A DNA stretch of 64,000 nucleotides from Trueperella bialowiezensis (GTDB taxonomy: Bacteria > Actinomycetota > Actinomycetes > Actinomycetales > Actinomycetaceae): contig NZ_LR134476.1 in NCBI RefSeq assembly GCF_900637955.1, positions 1,240,001 through 1,304,000 of the forward strand, given 5' to 3'. Each line of letters begins with the position of its first letter. The first letter of the stretch is position 1. Shown in pieces: positions 34,222 through 43,410 of this stretch. The position numbers and the translations under genes were made by a program. The notes beneath the pieces were generated by a model. The model searched no databases. It was not told where the DNA came from and saw nothing but the letters and a program-made list of their open reading frames with translations.

Positions 34222-35156
34222 TGCAGCGCCCCGAAATCCCAATTCGTTCCAGCGGGAACAGGTTCGAGTTCGCTCCACAAAAACAGATCTACGTCCGCAT
34301 ACGAATCTTCTTCTGGCAGCTCCATGAGTTCCTGCAAATCCCGAGTCATTCGCTGCATCAGCCGAGCACTAACAACCTTGTCTCGTACCCGGCGTCGTAC
34401 ATTCAGATCGTCGCCTTCTGCAGACGCAGCCACCGCTTCAACCGCAGCCGGTATAGCGATCTCTGCCTTGTAAAGATCGGCAATGTCGAAAACGAAAGAG
34501 CGATCCGTGCCCGAGTGAATGATTCCCAACGAGGGAATACAACCGAGCCCTACAATCACGGCATGCGCGATGCCGTACAAAGCAGCGGATGCTTCCGTCA
34601 GTGCGCGGTTGATGGGGTCTCCCGAATCGAAATCATTGGGATCGTAGGAACGCTTCGTCCAGGGAACTCCCGTGCGCTGCGCTTCTACCGCATAGATCGT
34701 CTTCATCCGAGCGCCTTCTCGGCCGCGAAGCTGAGCCATCGTGAAGGTTTTGATGTTCTCGCCGGGAAAGCGTTTTGCGTACATCCGCCGAGCACACCGC
34801 AATCTCGAACGCTGATTCGACCAGATTTTTGCGTGGGCTTCAGCAAACTTCGCGGTTTTCGCGGCGGGGCGCCCGTGCGCATAATATCGCACCCCCTTCT
34901 CGCCTACCCACACCACCGACGTACCGGCGTCACCCAGCAACGCCATCGCCGCATAGGTCACCTTGGTTCCAGGGCCCATGAGGACGACGCCGATCTGGGT
35001 GGCCGGTACGTGGACGATTCCGCGCTCGTCTTGGATAGTAAGCGCATTACCGTCTCGGTTGATCACGGCCCGTTCAACGTAAAGGAAGGAAAGCCGGTTC
35101 TCCATTCTTGTGAGAAGAAGGCGATCGATCGGTTTGCTGCTCGGGCCTGATGCCAT
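34218..35156 (-). CDS. cas1: CRISPR-associated endonuclease/integrase Cas1, subtype I-E
   Basis: Metal-dependent integrase that inserts new spacers at the leader end. 312 residues, normal for Cas1e. The catalytic residues appear in order: Glu in 'ALTEASAALYGIAHAVIVGLG', His in 'GIIHSGTDRSF' and Asp in 'FDIADLYKAEIAIP'. The start ATG lies 2 bp after the cas6 stop. An intact Cas1-Cas2 pair agrees with the recent-looking spacer duplication at the leader end. Confidence 0.97.
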   Translation of the reverse strand: MASGPSSKPIDRLLLTRMENRLSFLYVERAVINRDGNALTIQDERGIVHVPATQIGVVLMGPGTKVTYAAMALLGDAGTSVVWVGEKGVRYYAHGRPAAKTAKFAEAHAKIWSNQRSRLRCARRMYAKRFPGENIKTFTMAQLRGREGARMKTIYAVEAQRTGVPWTKRSYDPNDFDSGDPINRALTEASAALYGIAHAVIVGLGCIPSLGIIHSGTDRSFVFDIADLYKAEIAIPAAVEAVAASAEGDDLNVRRRVRDKVVSARLMQRMTRDLQELMELPEEDSYADVDLFLWSELEPVPAGTNWDFGALQ

Positions 35157-35158
35157 AG

Positions 35159-35827
35159 CTACTCCTGCCCTCTAGCAAGCGTGATCAAGCCGCAACCGTA
35201 TCCTTTTGCGCGCCCCACGCCGTTGACCAAAGCAGATCGTAGCTTTTCGGCGTCCGTCACCTTTAAACGTCCCGCATAGCGCGCAGTAACGAGATGTACT
35301 CTCCTGCGCTTGCCTTCGGTTCCAATCGCCTTGCTGAAGTTTAGTGTTTTGCTTTCGGTCACGTTAAAGGTGGGGTGCTCCAAAGAACCAACGTCGACGC
35401 CGATTGACTCGGCCTTCCCGAGCAGCCATTTGATTTGCTCGGGAACACTGAGATGCGCCACCACTTTTCCGCGCCGCTCGCGCCCACGATTAATGCTTTT
35501 TGTGGGGTTTGCTAGAAGCTCGAAGTTCCACACTTGCCCTTCGGCTAAGCGCTCGAGAAGGCGATCGTAATCCGCAGTTTCCTGCGGTCGGATCTCCCAG
35601 CCCGCCTCTTCAACTATGTGTGCGGCTCTCGGTTTTTCCGGCCCGACGACGTAGAGGAGGTGCTGCTCGCCGCGCTGGTCAAGCCGCCACAGGATTCGCT
35701 CATTATTCTGATCGACATCTCTGGGGAAACTTGCCATCACAGCGGCGTGCAGTGCTTGCGGATTGGTGAGATATTTTCGAGCTTGGCGGCGTGCGGGGTT
35801 TAGTTGCAGCCGGGTAAATGTAGTCAT
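35159..35827 (-). CDS. cas6e: CRISPR endoribonuclease Cas6e (Cse3/CasE)
   Basis: Cleaves pre-crRNA at the base of the repeat hairpin and stays bound to the 3' handle in Cascade. 222 residues with two ferredoxin-like folds. The N terminus 'FTRLQLNPARRQARKYLTNPQALHAAVMASFP' is typical, with the conserved His in 'ALHAAVM'. The C-terminal glycine-rich loop 'GVGRAKGYGCGLITLA' binds RNA. It overlaps cas5 by 1 bp and ends 2 bp before cas1. Confidence 0.95.
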   Translation of the reverse strand: MTTFTRLQLNPARRQARKYLTNPQALHAAVMASFPRDVDQNNERILWRLDQRGEQHLLYVVGPEKPRAAHIVEEAGWEIRPQETADYDRLLERLAEGQVWNFELLANPTKSINRGRERRGKVVAHLSVPEQIKWLLGKAESIGVDVGSLEHPTFNVTESKTLNFSKAIGTEGKRRRVHLVTARYAGRLKVTDAEKLRSALVNGVGRAKGYGCGLITLARGQE

Positions 35828-36531
35828 TACGAGATCACCTCGTTAAAGAAAGGATCGGATGCTTGGCACAACCCGTTCTCCACTGTGCGAGAACCGGCAT
35901 AGACAACCGTTCTCCAATCGTATTTACGATGATTTTGGGAGAAAGAAACTGGGATGTCTTGCCGGGCTTCGCCTTGTTCTCCCGGTCTCCCGTCACGGTA
36001 GATGGGAAGTTCCACGATCCGTGCGGATTCCTTTTTGTGAGCGGCTGTTGCATACCATTCTTCGTGATTAAGGAGAGCATCAACAGGCGGTTGATCGGTG
36101 ATCCCCAGATCCAGATTTGCCGGTGCCGGGCAAGAGCGGCGCCCGAGGAAAAGCGGGTACGCAGGTTCTCGAAGAGCTCGCTGAAGGTCTTCGATCCAGG
36201 CACGGTCTTCACTACCTAATGCAGCCACGAAAGCAGCATCTGAAAGGAAGTAACGAACGACCAGGTTGGCGTTGGCGTTCGGCTTGTCTTGCCAGGGCTG
36301 TGCAGTTTGGTAATCACGCAACAGCGATCCAGGTTGATCGATCCGAACTGCAAACTCGAGCTGTACAAGATCATCTACGGGTTCGCAGCGATCTCTTCCC
36401 AACGCTGACGCTAATATGCCGATCACGCCAGATTTAGATGGTGTAGTGCCAGTAGCTCTAATCTTGTACCTAGATTCATCGCCCCAAGACTGCAACGGGC
36501 CTTTCAGCAAGAGAAGAAGGGAATGTGCCAT
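35827..36531 (-). CDS. cas5e: Cascade subunit Cas5e (CasD)
   Basis: Binds the 5' handle of the crRNA and caps the Cas7 backbone in Cascade. 234 residues starting 'MAHSLLLLLKGPLQSWGDESRYKIRATGTTPSKSGVIGILASALG', the classic Cas5e N terminus with the 'QSWG' and 'PSKSGVIGILA' motifs. It lies 3 bp after cas7 and overlaps cas6 by 1 bp. Confidence 0.96.
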   Translation of the reverse strand: MAHSLLLLLKGPLQSWGDESRYKIRATGTTPSKSGVIGILASALGRDRCEPVDDLVQLEFAVRIDQPGSLLRDYQTAQPWQDKPNANANLVVRYFLSDAAFVAALGSEDRAWIEDLQRALREPAYPLFLGRRSCPAPANLDLGITDQPPVDALLNHEEWYATAAHKKESARIVELPIYRDGRPGEQGEARQDIPVSFSQNHRKYDWRTVVYAGSRTVENGLCQASDPFFNEVIS

Positions 36532-36534
36532 TCT

Positions 36535-37668
36535 TTATTCCTCCTTGGCTGAGGAGAGCACATCGAGAACTCTTTCGCCGAGTTCCGGGAGATTGACTTT
36601 TTCTGCGAAGTCGCCGAATGCTTCGTCTAGACCTCCGGTGGCGAGAACGAAGGAGCCAATCGGTTTCATGCCGTAGGTCTCTTCGATCTCCCGAGCTTCC
36701 TGCGCGAGTGCACGAGCCGCTGCCTGCCGTCTGGTGCCGTCCTTGCCTTCGACTGGATCTTCGAAAGCGTTGACGAGCGAAACGGATCTCGTATCTCGGA
36801 TCGCCACGTAGACAAGCTCAGGGAGTGTGTTATTTGCGAAAGTATTCTGCTTTCCCGTGGGCATCGATTCGATGAATGCCCTGATAAACATGTTTGTTGC
36901 TGGGAGGGCCAATTCTACGTCTCCAAGGTTTGCTGCCAGGCCATCAACATTGACAGTAGCGAAGCGGTAGAGAGTGGAAGACATCATCTGTACCGTGCCC
37001 ATCATTCCAGCACCGGTCTCGTCGGCGTTTTCAACGACGTCGTCTACCGCAGTGAAGAAATCGAACTCGGGCTGCGATTCGTGTACGCCGATCGCATGAG
37101 CCACCTGAACAGCAGCATCGACACTGAATGCGGCAGGCTTTGCGAGCATGCGCCCAAACATCGCCATGTCGATGGAATGCCTGGTGTCGAGGATCTCCGC
37201 GGCATCTTTCTCCGAGATCTTTTCACCTCTGGCTGCGACAATTTCCTGTGCCGCGCGTTCAATTTGATGGGGGCTGAGAAACAGGAGGGCCTCAGTGGTG
37301 GGATATGGTGATTGGTTCTTGGAGTCTTTTTTAGTATCCTTGCCGGACTTAGGCTTAACAATTGTGATTTTAGTTTCCTCAAACAGGCTTTTCACCCCTT
37401 CGACGGCATTATCGAGACCGAAATCTGGAGCGATTTCCAATACTCGCGCACCGATGATCTCTGGGAGCTTTTTGGAGCGTAGGCCTAATCTGTCTTTACC
37501 TATCTTCTGTCCAAAGTATTTCCTGATGGCGCGTTTCCATGACTGGGAAGAAACCCGCTGGCGCGGTACACCGCCGAAAATTGCTGATTTCGGTGCTCCC
37601 GTATCATCTCGATTAATAAGGCTCGGCGGAATGGTGTGCAGGGCGTGAATGTCTACTACGAGTGTCAT
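36535..37668 (-). CDS. cas7e: Cascade backbone subunit Cas7e (Cse4/CasC)
   Basis: Six copies normally polymerise along the crRNA to form the Cascade backbone. 377 residues from the ATG at 37668 (AGGAGCAAG just upstream); a longer frame to 37788 runs into cse2 and lacks support. Typical blocks are 'VDIHALHTIPPSLINRDDTGAPKSAIFGGVPRQRVSSQSWKRAIRKYF' at the N terminus, 'GRMLAKPAAFSVDAAVQVAHAIGVH' and 'NTLPELVYVAIRDTRSVSLVNAFE'. 13-bp gap from cse2. Confidence 0.96.
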   Translation of the reverse strand: MTLVVDIHALHTIPPSLINRDDTGAPKSAIFGGVPRQRVSSQSWKRAIRKYFGQKIGKDRLGLRSKKLPEIIGARVLEIAPDFGLDNAVEGVKSLFEETKITIVKPKSGKDTKKDSKNQSPYPTTEALLFLSPHQIERAAQEIVAARGEKISEKDAAEILDTRHSIDMAMFGRMLAKPAAFSVDAAVQVAHAIGVHESQPEFDFFTAVDDVVENADETGAGMMGTVQMMSSTLYRFATVNVDGLAANLGDVELALPATNMFIRAFIESMPTGKQNTFANNTLPELVYVAIRDTRSVSLVNAFEDPVEGKDGTRRQAAARALAQEAREIEETYGMKPIGSFVLATGGLDEAFGDFAEKVNLPELGERVLDVLSSAKEE

Positions 37669-37681
37669 AATCTTGCTCCTT

Positions 37682-38374
37682 TTAATCTTGGTTTGGTCGT
37701 GTAGAGTCGGACTGAGTTTTGCATTGTTCGTCGTATCCCCAGGCAAAATCCCTTCCCCAGCGCAATTGGACGCCGGGGCGCTTTTCAATGGATGCTAAGG
37801 CTCGAAGATCGGTGGCTAACCGAGCGTAGTCGAAACCCAGATTATTTGACCGGAGAAGAGAAACGAGCGAGCGAATATGTACGAGCCGAGCATCCTCATT
37901 GCTGGCAAGCAGCATGGCATCAACTCGAGCCTTCACTGATCCGGAAGCGATCTTCGCGTGCAATCTGCCACAGGCTCGAGCGAAGCCGATACCGCTTACA
38001 TGAGCAGGCTCGGACGCCGATTGCATGTGGATGGCGAACAAAGTGAGTGATACGTAGGCTGCTTTCTCCGACGGTGTTGGAGCGTCCCCTTTTCCTACCA
38101 GTTTTTCACTGAACTCTTCTTGCATCACGAACAGCACCTGCCCAACGGCAAGGGGATTTGCTCGGAGATCCAAGCTTGAATACCGCCGCAGCTCAGCAAG
38201 TGTGGCCCGAGCAGCGCGATGCCGCTGAGAGTTCGGATCCGAGAAATAGGCCTCTTGCAACCTTGAGCAAGTGGCATGGATAGCCCTAGCGAGATGGTTG
38301 CGCGTTCTTCCCTTTACTGGGGAATCCTCGATTCTGGAGTTGCCTGCAGTGGCAGCAGGCTGTGGTTGCTCCAT
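37682..38374 (-). CDS. cse2: Cascade small subunit Cse2 (CasB)
   Basis: All-helical dimeric subunit that stabilises the R-loop in Cascade. 230 residues, longer than the ~160-residue E. coli protein but within the actinobacterial range. 'RHRAARATLAELRRYSSLDLRANPLAVGQVLFVM' near the middle and 'VRSLVSLLRSNNLGFDYARLATDLRAL' near the end fit the family (the latter read as 'HIRSLVSLLR...'). It overlaps the cse1 stop by 1 bp. Placement between cse1 and cas7 supports the call. Confidence 0.9.
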   Translation of the reverse strand: MEQPQPAATAGNSRIEDSPVKGRTRNHLARAIHATCSRLQEAYFSDPNSQRHRAARATLAELRRYSSLDLRANPLAVGQVLFVMQEEFSEKLVGKGDAPTPSEKAAYVSLTLFAIHMQSASEPAHVSGIGFARACGRLHAKIASGSVKARVDAMLLASNEDARLVHIRSLVSLLRSNNLGFDYARLATDLRALASIEKRPGVQLRWGRDFAWGYDEQCKTQSDSTRPNQD

Positions 38375-40107
38375 TATGCACTCTCCTCCGTGTTTTCATG
38401 GTTCATAGTTTTGTTCCTTGCTGTTTTAGGAAGGTGTTCGTCCAAATCGAGTAGCAAGCGCTGATAATATTCGGCTGCGGAGACAAGTTCCTTCGGTGAT
38501 TCTTTTGACGCCTTCACGAGTTTGCCGACGAGTGCTCGCGGCCCGGCACCGCGTAAAGCTATGCGCGCCTCGTCTTCAACTTTGCTACGCACCGTGCTTT
38601 GCCAGCTAGCTTCCAGTTCTTCGAGACGGTTACTATCTGTGCTTGCTTCCTCTGGGGTGAGGCTAGCCAGCTGCCGGAGCCAGTGATTAAAGTGAGGCTC
38701 GAGTTCTGTCAGCAGGCGGTCGGTGGGCGTGCCTTTGGGAATGTGGTCATTCTCTTTAGATTTGAGACGTCCGTCATCGTCCTTAGGACACAAGCCCGCA
38801 GCAATGAGTAGATTTCCCTCAAATTTTTCGAGCGCCAGTGCGGCTTGCGTAGTAGCAGTTACAGCTGCGCGTACCTTATTTCGAAGATGCCGTGATTCTT
38901 GCAAAAGAAGGATCGTTGGCATGCTTATCGTGGAAGAATATGTTGTGGCAACCGATGACTGGTTTGATCCGTAGGCGATCGATACGAGTTCAACGTTCAA
39001 AACTTTTGGGATGCCCTCAACTTGCCGAGCAAGAGTCGCCAGACTGCTGAGATTGAGCGGACGCTTGGGCGCTTTGGCCTTAGTGCTAAAGCCGCCGTCT
39101 GTTGCTGTCACTACAAGAGCATCAAAGGCACGCCATATCGTCCGTTCCACATCGTAAGGGCGTGGATAGTAGATATCCTGACCTTTCTTAGATTGAGCGG
39201 GAGAGTATCGGTACGGGGTCATGGGATCGCCAAAAACGTTCTTGCCTTTGTCAGGAGTAAGATCACCGAGTGCTACGAGAACACCCGTAACCCTATCTCC
39301 TTCGAAGTACAGACGTACACGGCGCGACTGCCACGTAGCAAGATCTGCTGCCCCCTGCGGTTCTTTCGGTTCTCCAACGGTGGAGCGCTCACCAGGGCCA
39401 TCGGGATTGCGTTCCCACACTGGTTTATCATTTGGGTTGATGAGTGCTTCTTGAGGCGTGTTCAGCACGAGTGTTTCTAACAGATCTCTTCCGATCACCA
39501 GCGTTCCACCAGTCATACCTGTCCAAGCAGGCTGATTAGGATAGCCCTTTCCCTTTTTAACCCGGGGATCACCGACCGCACCTGTTTTGACGCCTCGATA
39601 ATCGTAAGCTTGGAGATAGACAAGCCAACGTGCAGCTTCATCGAAGCTGAGCGAATCGCGTTCGCTTCCAGCACGCATCGAGAAATAATCATCTTTAATT
39701 TCCGGAACAATCAGTGTTACTGGTTTGATCACGCCTTCGCTCGTGTGTAGATCAGCCACCTGCATGAACGGGTGTTTCACATCGAGCAGATGGAATCTAG
39801 ACTCGAATTGCCTGAGATATTCAAGGACGGCTTCGTCCCGTCCAGCACGGCGCAAGTCCTCACGCGTTTCTTCAAACCATTTCCGGTGCTCGTAGGTGCT
39901 TCCCGGCCGCACCTCGGTTTCGGGGTGGTGGGCACGCCAAAAAACCGCGAGCAACAACCTGGTCAATGCGTAGTTTTGCGCTGGCGAATCCCCCTGGATC
40001 CGGTAGATGTTCTGAGAGCCGTCAAAAACGTTTTTGATTCCGACGGTTAACTGCTTCCCATCGATGTCCACACATTTGATCCATGGCTCATCTAGTAAAG
40101 AAAACAT
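38374..40107 (-). CDS. cse1: Cascade large subunit Cse1 (CasA/Cas8e)
   Basis: Recognises the PAM and recruits Cas3. 577 residues starting 'MFSLLDEPWIKCVDIDGKQLTVGIKNVF', the typical Cse1 opening. 'LTRLLLAVFWRAH' and 'AARWLVYLQAYDYRGVKTGAVGDPRVKKGKGYPNQPAWTG' (the region preceding and forming the PAM-sensing glycine loop area) are conserved, and a helical C-terminal bundle follows. A 178-bp gap separates it from cas3 upstream, so it may have its own promoter. Confidence 0.95.
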   Translation of the reverse strand: MFSLLDEPWIKCVDIDGKQLTVGIKNVFDGSQNIYRIQGDSPAQNYALTRLLLAVFWRAHHPETEVRPGSTYEHRKWFEETREDLRRAGRDEAVLEYLRQFESRFHLLDVKHPFMQVADLHTSEGVIKPVTLIVPEIKDDYFSMRAGSERDSLSFDEAARWLVYLQAYDYRGVKTGAVGDPRVKKGKGYPNQPAWTGMTGGTLVIGRDLLETLVLNTPQEALINPNDKPVWERNPDGPGERSTVGEPKEPQGAADLATWQSRRVRLYFEGDRVTGVLVALGDLTPDKGKNVFGDPMTPYRYSPAQSKKGQDIYYPRPYDVERTIWRAFDALVVTATDGGFSTKAKAPKRPLNLSSLATLARQVEGIPKVLNVELVSIAYGSNQSSVATTYSSTISMPTILLLQESRHLRNKVRAAVTATTQAALALEKFEGNLLIAAGLCPKDDDGRLKSKENDHIPKGTPTDRLLTELEPHFNHWLRQLASLTPEEASTDSNRLEELEASWQSTVRSKVEDEARIALRGAGPRALVGKLVKASKESPKELVSAAEYYQRLLLDLDEHLPKTARNKTMNHENTEESA

Positions 40108-40190
40108 CGGCCCTCTTTCGGTTGTTCCCTTGTGGTGGTCTTAATGAAAAGAGTAATAAACGGCACCGACAGAAAAACGCGCCCGAAAAT

Positions 40191-40202
40191 ACTCTCCAGA
40201 GT
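40191..40202. promoter_or_regulatory. Palindrome in the cas3-cse1 gap
   Basis: ACTCTCCAGAGT, a perfect 5-bp dyad with a CC centre, in the 178-bp intergenic stretch 40108-40285. The gap is AT-richer than the genes beside it. A second cas promoter with an operator is plausible; no -35/-10 pair is convincing by eye. Confidence 0.35.
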
Positions 40203-40285
40203 CCCCACTTTTTGTTCGGCTCATTTAGGTCCTCTACCAGCGCGTTCAGCTCATAGCGATTTAGCGTGAGTGAGCCAAACGATCT

Positions 40286-43213
40286 CTAGCGGGTTTCATC
40301 AGTGCTCACGGCTAAGCCAATCTCGGGATCGTATTCCACGCGATACTTGCCGAGATTGGCTATCCCGGATTCATCAAAATTCAAAGCGACTTGCCCGCTA
40401 AGCAAACCGGACGATGCCCATTCTCCAGGTGTATTCGCCTCCAGAGAATCGATAACGGAGTTGAAATCCGTATCGCTTCGCGTGGTCCAAGCAGGGAGGC
40501 GCAAAGAATTGCCCGCAAGATCGAGATCCTGGCTGTAGGTGGGTAAAACGCCGTTGAGCACCTCTGAGTCCGAGCCGAATGCGCGGTATCCGTTGGCTGT
40601 TGGCTGGATGGCGATCACTTCGATGGTGAATTCTGAGTCTCGCACTTGGGCTGAGCCACCTTGTTCGCCGTTAAGATCGGGAGAATCGTTGTGAATCTTG
40701 TCGAACAAAAGCTCCAGCTCAGCAGCGTTGGAGGGGGAAGGAAAACGGAACGTCTTTGCCCGTGTTTCTTTGGCTGAGCGCTCGGCATCAGCTTTTTCGC
40801 ACGCCTCTTCCCATTGAACCTGCCACGCCGCGGGAATATCGGGTTCTTCCGAATAGACTTCGCGGACTAGTTGTGGCACCCCTGAAGGCCGATTAATCGC
40901 CTCAGGGAGGTGAGCCATGGTGGCCAAAAGGAGCTTCTTTCCGTAAATGTGTACCGCACCGCGGTCAAAAGCGGGGACCTCGCCGTCGTCCTCTATCCCT
41001 CGTATAAACATCTTGGGCGTGCGCACTTTCTCCGGGCGATCCTCGACCGGGCGCGAATGGCGATGCAGACGCCCGGCGCGCTGGATGATGAGGTCGACTG
41101 GCGCGATATCGGTGATCAGCACGTCCGCATCAATATCCAGACTCTGTTCAGCAACCTGAGTGGCTACGATAACTTGCCGTAGTGGCCTGCCCTTACCGCG
41201 CCGTGCAGTTGGCCCGAGTTTTTCACGGAGTGCGTCCTCTTTCGCGCTTCGGTGGGAGGCGATAAACGCGGAGTGATGCAGTTCTATCTCACCTGCAAAA
41301 TCCACCTGCAACGAGCGGTACGCTTCCTGGGCGCGTTTGATGGTATTGCAGATTACCAGCGCAATTCCGCCGTCAGTGAGGAGATCACCTACAAGCTCGG
41401 ATAGGGTGGCGAGGTCATCGGCTATACGACGAACAGAAATCTGGGCGTCGTCAGGGCGCGGAGACACCTCCACTGAACGAACTCCCTCGCCGTCAACGAC
41501 GCTCACCAGGGGATAGAAACTCGAGTCGAGGGCGCAAACCGGCTCATCGACGTCGTGGGGAATCTGCTTGCGATACGCGGAAGCGAGCGCCAACCGCTGC
41601 TGCGGCGGCAAAGTTGCCGACATGAGAATCACGCTGGCGCCGTACCGCGCGAGCCACTCGAGTGCTCGGTAGAGATACTGTGACATGTAGGCGTCGTAGG
41701 CGTGCACTTCGTCGATGATGACAACTTTTCCAGCTAACGCGACGTGGCGCAGCATCGAGAACCGAACCTTTAGCACCATCATGAGCACTTGATCAACAGT
41801 GCCCACTACGAAATTCGAAAGCATGCCCCGACGCGAGCCCGAGAGCCACTGGTTGGCCACCAGATCACCCTTATTTTCCTCCTGATCCGAGTGGCTACCT
41901 TGGCCGGCTGTTTGCTTTCCTAAAGGCCGACGCCGAAGCTGCTGAAACTGGTTATAGAGCCTGTTTTTCGAGTGGGCAAGGTACATCGAAGCCACGCTTC
42001 CACTTTTGGAGCTTCGGCGAGCCCATTCCGTGATGCGTTCAAAAAGTCCGTTCGCGGTTGCCATAGTGGGAGCCGCAACAAAAACGCCTTGAGCTCCCGA
42101 CTTCTCACCTAGCACATGGGCAGCTGCGAGCCCCGCCTCCGTCTTTCCTTCGCCCGTTGGCGCCTCGATGATCATGAGGGTGGGGCCAGTAGCCGCGCGG
42201 GCGATCTCAACGGCGGCCTGCTGGATGGGCCGCACCGTCGCAGATTCATCCCAGTCGAAGGTGCGAGTAAAAAACTCCTGCGCGTTAGAGAGAGGTGCAA
42301 CCGGATCCCACGATGGTGGCAGATCCACCGCGCTCATTCCTTGTTTCACCCTCACAGGCTGAGGGGCGATGAAATCGTAGGGGAATGCCTCCTCGTTGGA
42401 GGCGATCCAGTCGGCCATGATGAGCAAGCCCGTCATGAGCTGGCAGGCGTCGGAAGTTATCTCCGGCACGTTTGGTAGTACCGAGAAAATATCTGTTATC
42501 TGAGCCATGGCCTCGATGAATTCAATTGCGACGGTATCGAATTCCGTATTTCGGTGCTCTATGACTTCTTCAAAATGGGCCAAGACACAAGTATCGGTAG
42601 TGAAGCCGTGGTGAGCATCGGCGACGCTGGCCATGCGAGCAGCTACCGGCATAGACACGCCCTGCGCTCTCAACCACTTTTTGATGAACCCCGCCGAGGC
42701 TGTGCCATGGGGAAATTTGGTGTTCGCTCCCTCGTCTTCTGGCCAGTCAAGTGAAAGACCGACGTCGTAGATGGGCTGCAACAGGTAACTAGAGTTTTCG
42801 CGGTGCTCAACTAAGCGTTGGAAAGACACGGTCGCTTTACCGACGTCGTGCGTGCCGGCGTAGAAAATGTAGAGGGTCTTGGTATCGGATTCGCTGAGTT
42901 TCCATGTGCTTGCCAGCGAGCGTTTGAGCGAATCAGAAACCCAATGCTCCCAGAGCCATTCCGCTACACATGCGGCGTCGATGAGATGCTGAGGAAGTCG
43001 CAGGTAAGCATCCTCCGTGCCCGATTTAGCCCACAGTGAGTGTGCTTCCGGGCTTAGTGAGTTCAACCAGTCCTCTGCCTGCTTTGCGATGTCCACTTGG
43101 ACGCCTCCGAATTGCTTTAGTCGGCTCTTGTCATTCAAAACTAGCTGATGATCACCGTGCGCGGAAGTGGCTACTTTCCAGCCGTCACCCACAATCGTCT
43201 CGCACACATGCAT
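40286..43213 (-). CDS. cas3: CRISPR-associated helicase-nuclease Cas3, subtype I-E
   Basis: Degrades DNA marked by Cascade. 975 residues. The N-terminal HD nuclease domain (about 60-275) has 'YAGTHDVGKA' and 'DAHHGF'. The SF2 helicase follows, with motif I 'EAPTGEGKTEAG' (about 360), DExH box 'DEVHAYD', 'SATLPP' and motif VI 'QRAGRLHRH'. The C-terminal domain is about 820-970. The ATG at 43213 has no Shine-Dalgarno sequence, and 11-bp iterons run up to base 43216, so transcription may start very close to the ATG (a leaderless message is possible). First gene of the cas operon. Confidence 0.96.
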   Translation of the reverse strand: MHVCETIVGDGWKVATSAHGDHQLVLNDKSRLKQFGGVQVDIAKQAEDWLNSLSPEAHSLWAKSGTEDAYLRLPQHLIDAACVAEWLWEHWVSDSLKRSLASTWKLSESDTKTLYIFYAGTHDVGKATVSFQRLVEHRENSSYLLQPIYDVGLSLDWPEDEGANTKFPHGTASAGFIKKWLRAQGVSMPVAARMASVADAHHGFTTDTCVLAHFEEVIEHRNTEFDTVAIEFIEAMAQITDIFSVLPNVPEITSDACQLMTGLLIMADWIASNEEAFPYDFIAPQPVRVKQGMSAVDLPPSWDPVAPLSNAQEFFTRTFDWDESATVRPIQQAAVEIARAATGPTLMIIEAPTGEGKTEAGLAAAHVLGEKSGAQGVFVAAPTMATANGLFERITEWARRSSKSGSVASMYLAHSKNRLYNQFQQLRRRPLGKQTAGQGSHSDQEENKGDLVANQWLSGSRRGMLSNFVVGTVDQVLMMVLKVRFSMLRHVALAGKVVIIDEVHAYDAYMSQYLYRALEWLARYGASVILMSATLPPQQRLALASAYRKQIPHDVDEPVCALDSSFYPLVSVVDGEGVRSVEVSPRPDDAQISVRRIADDLATLSELVGDLLTDGGIALVICNTIKRAQEAYRSLQVDFAGEIELHHSAFIASHRSAKEDALREKLGPTARRGKGRPLRQVIVATQVAEQSLDIDADVLITDIAPVDLIIQRAGRLHRHSRPVEDRPEKVRTPKMFIRGIEDDGEVPAFDRGAVHIYGKKLLLATMAHLPEAINRPSGVPQLVREVYSEEPDIPAAWQVQWEEACEKADAERSAKETRAKTFRFPSPSNAAELELLFDKIHNDSPDLNGEQGGSAQVRDSEFTIEVIAIQPTANGYRAFGSDSEVLNGVLPTYSQDLDLAGNSLRLPAWTTRSDTDFNSVIDSLEANTPGEWASSGLLSGQVALNFDESGIANLGKYRVEYDPEIGLAVSTDETR

Positions 43214-43215
43214 TC

Positions 43216-43312
43216 AAACATTGAAAGAAACATTGAAACTATGAAAAGTTTTCAATGTTTAAGCGGTCATTTTCAATGTTTGCTCTGGTTTTTGAATGTT
43301 TAGTTAATGTTT
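43216..43312. promoter_or_regulatory. Iteron array AAACATTGAAA upstream of cas3
   Basis: Four perfect 11-bp copies: AAACATTGAAA at 43216-43226 and 43228-43238, and the inverted TTTCAATGTTT at 43250-43260 and 43271-43281. Two weaker copies follow at 43291-43301 (one mismatch) and 43302-43312 (three mismatches). Spacings are 12, 22, 21, 20 and 11 bp, that is near one or two helical turns, so bound proteins would lie on roughly the same face. The array fills the cas3 promoter and touches the start codon. Most simply it is a repressor or activator operator array; the regulator is unknown. Confidence 0.8.
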
Positions 43313-43410
43313 GCAATTGCGCCCGCGGGGGAGCAGAAGAAAAAAGCGAGGTGGCACAGCCTTTCGTCTTCGCTTCGATCCGTAGAAGGCAAGGCGAGGT
43401 CTTACGTGGC

